64,000 nucleotides of DNA from Morinoia aosen (taxonomy: Eukaryota > Arthropoda > Malacostraca > Amphipoda > Talitridae): the NCBI GenBank assembly GCA_030386875.1, contig CM059562.1, positions 76,504,095 through 76,568,094 of the forward strand. Direction: 5' to 3'. Position 1 is the stretch's first letter. Each line of letters starts with the position of its first letter. This document shows, piece after piece, positions 55,459-64,000 of the stretch. Under the pieces are notes generated by a model. It ran no database searches and was not told where the DNA came from. It was given only the letters and a program-made list of their open reading frames with translations. Position numbers and translations under genes: made by a program.

Positions 55459-55981
55459 AGGTCAATATTTACTTTAGTGCGTTCAACGTTTTTCAAAATT
55501 TTGTTCTCATAATTCGGTAATAGGACACATTATAAGACGTTTTACGCGAATGACACTATGCTCACAAATGCTTACTTTTCGAGAAATTCAAATTTAAAGT
55601 TACAGGAACGTTGCATATAAAAGTGAAGAAACGGACACGTAAATATGCTGTAACACGGTATTGACGAAACGATGGGTAAGGTTGGGTAAGGTAACGTCAA
55701 GTAAGTTAAATAAACTAACCTAAGTAAACCTGAAATAACTTACCTTAGCCATACCGAAACTAATGTTTTCCCGCCGAAAAACCTGTTCCAACAACGCAGC
55801 AACGACGCAGTTGACATTATAATGTTATCCGTACCTGAACGTTATTAATGTTATATCTCGAAAACTAAGCATTTGCGAGCCAAAATGCCATTCGTGTAAA
55901 CATCTTAAAATGTACCCTGTTACCGATTTATGAGAACAAATTTTTTAAACCGTTGAACGCACTGAAGTAAATATTGACCTT
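55459..55981. mobile_element. Inverted-repeat element, about 523 bp
   Basis: The left arm (about 55459-55600) starts AGGTCAATATTTACTTTAGTG. The right arm (about 55850-55981) is its imperfect inverted copy, ending CAGTTC-like GAAGTAAATATTGACCT. The centre contains TAAGTTAAATAAACTAACC-type words. No ORF. Consistent with a MITE or foldback transposon; no clear target duplication was seen. Confidence 0.75.
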
Positions 55982-58901
55982 ATTGAATCCCAACAATTAT
56001 TGGTAATCGTCATCGTAGGATTTCAAATCGTAGACATGTTACCAGCGTAACTTTCATGCAAAGATTATGAACCTGAGTTTCAATGAAGGAGCATTGAAAT
56101 GGTTACTTTTCTATTCGATTGTATTTTACATTTTCGAGCTGTTAGATATACCTTTTTGCCGGTACTAGATACTGTTACTTGATGCGGACCTAATTTACTT
56201 GAACTTTTTAGCATAAATTACGTAAGAAGATTACTGAAGATGGGAAGTAAATATAATATTCACGAAATAAATCACACCTAAAAATGTTGTATACCCAGGA
56301 AGCCCCCAATGTTGCACAATTTTTTCCTGCATCACCATGACCTACAATTTTTTATCATTTTTTTTATATATCGATTAGCGATTTAGGTAGAATTAATTAC
56401 TCGACTTGCATTGATACCCATCATGAATTTTCATTAGGAGTTCATCGCACACAAATTATAAACAAAAATTCAAACTTACATTGCTGTCGCTTCAACACTT
56501 CAACAGAAAGTACGGCATGAATCATGAATGTCATTTTTGGATTATCACCTATCGTAACCTGTACTCAGATAGTATAATAAAATATTGTTAAAAGTGTTGA
56601 AAACGTATTTTCCCGATTTTGAAATGAAAATAATTCCTGACCATAGTACAGAGAATTCATTTATCTAAAGGATGTTTTTTCAAGATGTGTCTCACAGCAT
56701 ACCTGCTAGAACATTTCTGACATATTGGTGATCAACCCAGAAACTTAACTCCTGAAATTCACAACCGCTCAAATCAGTACTGATGTCACTGCGGTGGTAT
56801 TGCTTAAAATAGGATAAATAATAATAATAAGAATAATAATAATACTCGAAATAATCCTCATCATTGCTTTATGGTTACGGGCTCCTTATCCATTATTTTT
56901 TAATTCAATCGAACCAAAATCTAATTTACCTAACCTAGCACCATCCTATTCTAACTTAACCTAACTTATAGTCTGTGTTTAAACTTCACACGAGTCGTAA
57001 CAGATCACATTCCCCTCTCAGGCACATGGCCAAAATATAAGTTAAATTTTGGCAATGGATTTTGGGTCACGAGGGCTCGACGGCAGAGTGGGCATGGGTA
57101 GTAGAGCTAACGTAAGAAATTTTGGCGCAGCGGATGCCTTGACACGTTCACTGCCGATTTACTACTAGGTACATTACTCATTTACGTATCGGTGTGAATG
57201 AAAAGGATTTCAATTATTTCAACATCTTTTTTGAAATATATTTAAGCAAACGAGGTAAAATATCATACTGTTATATTTTGATACATCTTTGGAAAGATTC
57301 AATTTTTTTTCGAGCAGTAAAGTCGTTTCTTAACTTTCCTACTTGTAAGCTAACTCAACGTAAGACCGCTCGAGGCACATATGCGTCCAGCGGAAGCGAA
57401 CGTTTTAAATAGCTGAAGACGGAAACAATTATCACCAGCGTTTGTTTAGGGGGCAGACTATGTTTTCAGGCTTTTCTCGAAAACCAGCTTCATTTTTGGT
57501 TTACCATCGACACCATAGAACATACTCAACCTTCCCTGACCTAAAATCATACTTAACACTACTTCACAACGTCAACTTTGCCAGATTTTTCATCTCTAAG
57601 CGTCATCATACACGAAATTTATTCATATTTAAATGGGTCAAACCCAGCCATACTTAGCCTGACCGTACGGACTCTCACCCTTGCTGCTCTATTTCAACCA
57701 TAAAATACAAAAATAAACCGAGCAGAATATCGAGGCAGCTTATCCTAAGAAAATTTGCACATAAATTTCAGTTCGTTCTTCATGCAACGCGCTTCCACGC
57801 GCGTGGTAATCTCACGGCGGAAAATTTTAGTATTGTGAAGATCCAAAACGGGAGGGAAATGAAATATTACTATGATATTCTTGATATTGAATATTATTAG
57901 TTACAAGTAAAACTAGTCATCGTACACTCTCACGGAGTTGTAAATATTTTCAGGGAGAGAATTAGAAATTTATGTGCATGGCATAGTTTCATAAATTGAC
58001 TTCGTTGAAAATTCGTCGCCTTCTGGGGAATCACAGCAAGAAGGCACAGAAGACAGACATTTCGCTCAACAGCTAAGCAAAATTATTTGCCTAGATTCAT
58101 AGTTTTTTCAGTATTATTGCGTATTTAAACAAAAATTCTTGAATACAGCCTCTGCTTTTAAAATAGAATGCGTGAGGTGCAGAATTTCTCCACCTGCGTC
58201 TCGCTACAGAATTCATACTTTAAAACTGAACTCGCTATTGCAAACTCGGCCTGCAGAAGTGTCGTCAGAATTCTATCGATGTATAAAAATGACCGACAGC
58301 CAAATTTTTTTGTGTAACGTTAGGCTCGATGCAAGAATTTAGTCAAGAATTTCCTGGACGAATGTTGAGGAAAACTATTGCTAAATGCAAACCAAAGGTA
58401 TGAATTTCATTCATTTCTTTCTAGAAGGAAGTTATCAGCGAGCATTTCTGTACAGTAAGCTAATGACAGAATACAAGTCGCCTCCTTCGTTGAAGCGTAG
58501 TTTCGCTTTAATATAACTGAAGTCTGAAAACCTTTGCAGCATCATTGCTCCTTTGATTGTGCTTGTAAAATTTAGGATCTAATGAAAACAACAGAGCATC
58601 TGCTTCCTTTACGTCTGTACAGCAGTAATAGGATTGGATCGGTGATGCCGAGTAAAAGAATAGAAAAAAATTTTGATTTGTTGCGTAAAACATTAACTAT
58701 TTTGTCGGTTTACGAGAAAGTCATGAGAATATCTTCGAATTCGTTTAAATTGACTTTTACGAGTATGTTGATGCTGTGAAATGTGTGGTGATGTATTCAC
58801 GCTTAATCACAGTAGTATTTAACGGTATATAAGGAAGTTTGGAAGCTCTAAACGAATAATAAGGGTTGTGTTTCAAATTCCGGCCTAAACACAAATATAA
58901 A
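55982..58901. other. Intergenic sequence with a small microsatellite
   Basis: No supported gene. An (AAT)n microsatellite with one interruption lies at about 56818-56848. CCTAACCTA-type words, the reverse complement of TTAGG-like motifs, lie at 56928-56972. Open frames do not exceed about 72 codons. Confidence 0.4.
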
Positions 58902-59591
58902 GACTATCATTAAGAATTTAAAGATGAAGAATACAGTACGGAGAGGTATCATATTTAATAGAATTTAACGAAGCTAAATTTAAAATATCTGAATTAGTCA
59001 ATTTTAAACGTTTCGGAGACCAGCTCCATCTTCAGTAAGTCTGAAAACATAAAAACCAAAATTGGTTAGTTCATGACAACAGTGAGAAAAGTGACAAAGT
59101 GATCGTCAAGAAGAAAAAAAAAGTTAGGATCGCCCAGCACCGCGGAGTTAGCTTTCGTATCGGGAGACCTTTAGCTCAACCTCCTCATTCATCATCTGTC
59201 TTCATACCGAACAGTGTAGCAGCCGTATTTCCGAAGACAATTTTTTTATTTTATGCTCTGCTCCTAACGAGTTAGTTTTGCTCATTTTAGAATCCCTTCG
59301 CATTGCAAAAGAGAAGCCACCTTTAAATAATGCTAATAGTGCATATCTCTTAGAAATGTTTGTATACATTTTTTTTCTTCTTTTTACCGATCACTTTGTC
59401 ACTTTTCTCACTGTTGTCATGAACTAACCAATTTTGGTTTTTATGTTTTCAGACTTACTGAAGATGGAGCTGGTCTCCGAAACGTTTAAAATTGACTAAT
59501 TCAGATATTTTAAGTTTAGCTTCGTTAAATTCTATTAAATATGATATCTATCCGTGCTGTATTCTTTGTCTTTAAATTCTTAATGATAGTC
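58902..59591. mobile_element. Long inverted-repeat element with about 220-bp arms
   Basis: The left arm (58902-59124, starting GACTATCATTAAGAATTTAA) and the right arm (59369-59591) are inverted copies with only scattered differences. They enclose a unique centre of about 245 bp with no ORF. Both arms contain CTGAAGATGGAGCTGGTCTCC followed by GAAACGTTTAAA, a phrase that recalls the terminal regions of some Penelope-like elements, but there is no polymerase here. No clear target duplication was identified. Confidence 0.85.
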
Positions 59592-61847
59592 CGACTAAGG
59601 AGTGTTAATTTTATGGAAATATAAAGACCGTGCAAGCTGCACAGGACAATTTTAACCAATGCAAATGAGGGTATAAGAGAAGTCTAACTTTTGCACTTAC
59701 TCGAATTGTTGAAAATACCGCAGATTCAGATTTTGGAAAGACGAATTAGAGAGACGTCGAGATAAAGACGTATAGCTGTGGTATCACAATAAAATTTATA
59801 GTGATCGTTCATAATTAAGTGGAGACTACGAATGTGTTAATAGGTCCTTAACTCAGCTCTAAAATGGTCATATCCAACATCTGGCTCTCATAATCGTGAA
59901 TTTCAGGTTCATCACTAATGAAATTCCAGAAGACCAAAACCTTGGCAATAACTCACATTTGCAGTTCCTCTGATAAGTTCATTTTCTCTGCGAGGAATTC
60001 ACGCTTAAATCAACTTCATTAAGAGCATGAGAGTATATGCACTTTCTGCTTATGAATGTTAATCTCACATTTCTGAAAGAGCTCAGATGCATTCTCACTA
60101 TTTTAGTGTAGAAACTCTGATGTTTTAATTGAAAACTTATATATGAACCGGTAGCACATATTGCTTTCGTTCCTAAAACTGTTCATCTCTCGCATAACCG
60201 AACCTTCAGGTCATTGTCCGCTTCATAAAAATAAAGCGCTTTATAAAATCATGGTTATAGTTGCGTTCACTTGATCCTTGGTATACTGAGGATGCTTTCA
60301 AACTCAGTCATTGCAGCACTAATGTCATTGCAAGAACTAATATCGTCAACGTGATCTGTTGTCGACAACCGAACTAATACAATCATATCATGCGTGACAG
60401 CCACACGATAATGTGCTCCATAATGTCATTAATGATTATTCGTTATAGCAGACAGGAGCAACGAAACAAAAGATGTTTTTGTGGCGAAAATATAACAGTA
60501 ACAAATATCTATACATTTTGGCAAAATTGTACAAGCGTTCCTGTTCTAAAAATCTAAAATAGGTTAGTAGTCATGAATTAATAATAATAAGTATTCACAT
60601 TTGTAAAATGCTGCTGATTCGTCAAATAGTTTCTTGTTTCTTTGCTTGATCTGTATTATTTATTAGATAATTACTGACCGGCCACGGACCTCTGTAATGT
60701 TGGCATCTTCTCTCTCTCTACCCATTTGCTGCACACCTGCGTCGTAAACAGCGCCCTCTCACCTTATCTTTATTTGGGCTGCGGCCGACGGCTCGGGTCT
60801 CTCATCGTTGCTAAAAATATACACACGTGCTCATAAATTTCTGCCAAGCTCTTAAGACTTAACAAATTTGTGATACATTTTAGGACAAACGTACGTTAAG
60901 AAAATAAGCGAGAAGCATTACCTGTAAAATTGATCAACGTTATTAGAGTTCAAAGATTTTCAGAATTTCTTTAGAAGGAAGTTAAGGTTTGTTTACTTCT
61001 GTGAAGAGAAATCTGGTCTAATTGGGTGTCTTTAGGACCAAATTTAAAGTATGCAGCATCATAAATAAACTACAACTTAAATGAAAATTTCTACAGGAGA
61101 AACTCATAAAATCAATTTGATACGAATTTACACATAAAATTCTATAACTCGTAATTTACAGTTCAGTTTACAATTCAAGATGTATTATCTAATTGAGGAG
61201 TGATCGAGAAAATATTATTTTCGATTCAGATTTACGTTCTTAGGCCAGCGTCATAGAACCAAAAAATGCTACTTAAGTAGATGCTAACACACTTCTCAGT
61301 TGTTCTGCCACTGAGGTCCAGCTGGTGACGGTACTTGTGAAAGATAAAAGGAAAAAAACGTTTATTTCCAAAAATTTGATCCATGAGATGTAATACAACA
61401 CTTTGGATTCTAAAAAAATATACTAGCCCTGAACACACCTCGTTACCTTGGCAGTATTTTATAAATATAGTATCATTTCAGCTCATCTAAACCGAGCTCG
61501 ATATTCGAATAGGACGATGTCAGACCCACGGAGGCGCTCTCCTGACCGCCAACTGGCAGAAGCAGCATCAAATAATACTTCTAAGAAAAATGGCTACCCA
61601 TGTGAAAACCATTTCCCAATTCTCTTTTGTTCAAGTAGAACAAAGAGCCCTGCATATACTTGCTAATTAGTCTACGTATTGCTTCCGTACGTTGTAATCG
61701 ATTCCTAAATTTGAAGAACGACCAGTAAATAATTTATGATCTTGGACTGTTCTGTCGATCACTGTAAGAATGCAAGTTGACAGTCTTGCTAAGCCATGAA
61801 AATTGAATTTAAAAAATTTGAACAAAATAAAATTTTGTTTAGTGACG
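59592..61847. other. Intergenic sequence
   Basis: No supported gene. A patch richer in G and C lies at 60740-60810. Otherwise AT-rich with frequent stops. Confidence 0.35.
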
Positions 61848-62212
61848 CCTCTTCAGGTGGTATAGGGTAGGTATAATAGGCTATAGCTAAGTTTGTCTAC
61901 CTTATGCCATAAGAACTGGCTCCTCCAGAGTGATACTGTTGAGTTATTTTAGCTATTGCTAGGTTTTTAGCGCTTCTAGCTTTCATGCTGACTTCGTTTC
62001 TATCAGTTTTCGAGCCTTCATTCATATCTCTTCTTTGTCTTCTCTTCCTCTGGCTTTCTCATTTGCTGCTTCTATGGCCAGGATATCCTGTATGAGAACA
62101 TACCTTGTGCTTAGGCTCCTCGTTTTCTACAGTCCATACTAAGTGTTCCCTTCCATTCGCTCTCTTGAGATCGGCTTTGTTGTGGCTAGGGAGTCTTAAA
62201 CAAACTAACATA
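61848..62212 (+). repeat. Dispersed repeat family R, most diverged copy
   Basis: Shares GCTTCTATGGCCAGGATATCCTGTATG with the core region, AACATACCTTGTGC, the CAGTCCATACTAAGTGTTCCC segment and GGCTAGGGAGTCTTAAACAAACTAA at the end. The first half is only weakly similar. Confidence 0.65.
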
Positions 62213-62516
62213 ATTATGATCTGCTAAGGAACGGAATATCCTGCGAGAGCAGAAGTTATTAGGAATAACAAATATTCCCTCAACATAAATTTTCATTATA
62301 TTTAATCATCATTCAAACTAAAGTATCTCAATAGTTCACGCCATACCGTCAAACATTCTATAATAAAAGTTAATTATTTCGATATCCTCGAGAATCAGGT
62401 ATCTAATTTAGTGTGAAGAGAAAAATGAAATATGCTAATGCTTCGTGACGATCTTACGTAGTTTACTGCAGCCATCATATAATATATATGTAGCCATCAG
62501 CTGTGCTCAAAATGCA
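62213..62516. other. Intergenic sequence
   Basis: Nothing recognised. Confidence 0.35.
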
Positions 62517-63046
62517 GCACCAGCTGTACCCAATGTACAGCACCAGCTGTGCCCTTTGTACAGCACCAGCTGTGCCCTTTGTACAGCACCAACTGTACCC
62601 TTTGTACAGCACCAACTGTACCCTTTGTACAGCACCAACTGTGCTCGTTGTACTGCATCAACTGTGCTCTTTGTACAGCATCAACTGTACCCTTTGTACA
62701 GCACCAGCTGTGCCCTTTGTACAGCACCAACTGTACCCTTTTTACAGCACCAGCTGTGCCCTTTGTACAGCACCAGCTGTGCCCTTCGTACAGCACCAGC
62801 TGTGCCCTTTGTACAGCACCAGCTGTGCCCTTTGTACAGCACCATCTGTGCCCTTTGTACAGCACCAGCTGTGCCCTTTGTACAGCACCAGCTGTGCCCT
62901 TTGTACAGCCCCAACTGTACCCTTTGTATAGCACCAACTGTACCCTTTGTATAGCACCAACTGTAACCCTTTGTACAGCACCAGCTGTGCCCTTTGTACA
63001 GCACCAGCTGTGCTTTTTGTATAGCACCAACCGTACCCTTTGTACA
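62517..63046. repeat. 23-bp hairpin-forming minisatellite, 23 units
   Basis: Units begin TGTACAGCACCAGCTGTGCC and end CTT. One unit (near 62960) is 24 bp. Each can form ACAGC-ACCA-GCTGT, a 5-bp hairpin. Two unit types dominate, CAGCTGTGCCC and CAACTGTACCC, with few mixtures. The period makes long apparent frames on both strands, which I do not accept as genes. Confidence 0.95.
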
Positions 63047-63049
63047 CCA

Positions 63050-63733
63050 CCAGATGCGTCCGGCATGCGCAGCCCACCCTGTTGAGCTGGCCAGTCTCAT
63101 TTCCTTTTCCTCGAGTTTTCCTTGCCGAGAATTCCCCTGTCAAACCCACGGCTCTGCCCAACATCCCGGGGCAGTTACTGGTGGGAAGGTCCGAAAGTTG
63201 CTGGTGAGGTTGTTTATGAGTTTGCTGGGAGATGCTTTTTTTGTGTATTTATTGCACTTGTCAATTAATTTGCTTGTTGAGTCGTTGGGGAATTTTTTGA
63301 TAACTGTAACGATGAGGTTGCTGGTTGGGTTGCTTGAGTGCATAATGACAGAATTGCGATGGGGTGTACGAGTGAAAATGATAGCGAGTTTTCCCCAGAG
63401 TTCGATTAAATTTTCGCCCCCGCTGAGATCGGCGTGATTAACACTCATGTTCCACTAAGTAGAGGCAAGGAACAAATAGTAAATTAATCCAAGAACACAG
63501 CAAATTGACGCGCGCAAGTCCACTCTTCTCTCACGTTAATTCAGCTCATTTGCAGCTGTCAGTTGAACATGCGCCAACTTCACATTTTGCTGAAGCACTG
63601 CCAAGTTATACTTCTTAGGCATTAATTAACTCGCCTGACTTAATTAGTCTCTTTGGCAGAGTTTATGTCCGGGCGGCGGCCGTGCCGGCGCCTCGCTCTC
63701 TGGGGCGACCGAGCCGCCCCCGCCTCGGTGGTG
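63050..63733. other. Intergenic sequence with GC-rich end
   Basis: Overlapping frames on both strands (63140-63448) have no motif. GC-rich, CpG-containing sequence at 63660-63735 may be the start of a promoter or exon region that continues beyond the window. Confidence 0.35.
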
Positions 63734-63988
63734 CCTCTGCAGAGGGCAACTCCATGTCGGCTTTTTCGGGTGAGCATTAAGGAGTATCTATTATTTGTTT
63801 GTTGTTTTGAAGGGTATCATAATCAGGAGTTTTTATATTGGTTACAAATGAAGTTCCATGATTTTGTTGATAATATTACTGGTGAGACTAATCTTTGTCG
63901 CTTTGGTGTCTTGCTGTTCTGCGTTTCTGCAGAGGGCAACTCCATGTCGGCTTTTTGGGGTGAGCATAAAGGAGTATCGATGATTTGA
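63734..63988. repeat. Direct repeat of about 57 bp, possibly a duplicated small exon
   Basis: CTCTGCAGAGGGCAACTCCAT at about 63734 recurs as TTCTGCAGAGGGCAACTCCAT at about 63925. Each continues through GTCGGCTTTTT(C/G)GGGTGAGCAT to GGAGTATC, spaced 191 bp apart. Each copy has a CTGCAG acceptor-like start and a GGTGAGC donor-like end. Could also be part of a longer tandem repeat leaving the window. Confidence 0.7.
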
Positions 63989-64000
63989 TGTCTTGAAGTG

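Noticed and set aside
62445-63164. Overlapping 140-190 codon frames on both strands
   Set aside because: They follow from the 23-bp minisatellite, whose unit has no stop in most frames.

Overview
This window reads as eukaryotic nuclear DNA from an arthropod, most likely an insect. It is AT-rich and gene-poor, carries mariner and piggyBac-type elements, an APE-type LINE and interstitial TTAGGTT-like motifs, and its one convincing host gene has an arthropod-style layout: a TATA box plus initiator, a first coding exon of only Met-Lys, then a large second exon beginning inside the signal peptide. No bacterial operon, CRISPR array, rRNA or tRNA gene was recognised. I cannot name the species.

Layout. 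Positions 1-5000 are dominated by tandem repeats, above all a 3.5-kb array of 271 consecutive 13-bp units (1028-4550) in three homogenised blocks. From 5 kb to 33 kb the sequence is intergenic and filled with old mobile DNA: a decayed mariner transposase (7835-8460), a younger internally deleted mariner with perfect inverted ends and TA duplication (24087-24857), two related families of piggyBac-like TTAA MITEs, and an unclassified dispersed repeat of about 360 bp present about 12 times, 11 in the same orientation. Minisatellites with periods of 9, 12, 16, 18, about 20 and about 49 bp lie between them.

The host gene (33376-36923, possibly polyadenylated near 37.65 kb) encodes a secreted protein of about 838 residues with no cysteine in its mature part, His/Pro/Tyr-rich segments and two polybasic runs. 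I do not recognise its family. A candidate minus-strand terminal exon lies at 39829-40100.

From 41484 to 53049 five copies of one CR1/L2-like LINE lie head to tail, each joined to the next through its short (AAGTTC)n-type 3' tail. Copy B is full length: ORF1 encodes a PHD-like finger and an SGNH esterase with all catalytic residues, and ORF2 encodes endonuclease, reverse transcriptase and a CCHC finger. The two ORFs are in the same frame, separated by a single UGA immediately followed by AUG. Copies A, C, D and E are 5'-truncated at different points. This array is the most interesting system in the window: it looks like repeated insertion of a LINE into the 3' tails of its own earlier copies.

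From 53 kb to 64 kb there are three long inverted-repeat (foldback/MITE) elements, more dispersed repeat copies, a 23-bp hairpin-forming minisatellite (62517-63046) and, at the right edge, a direct repeat resembling a duplicated small exon.
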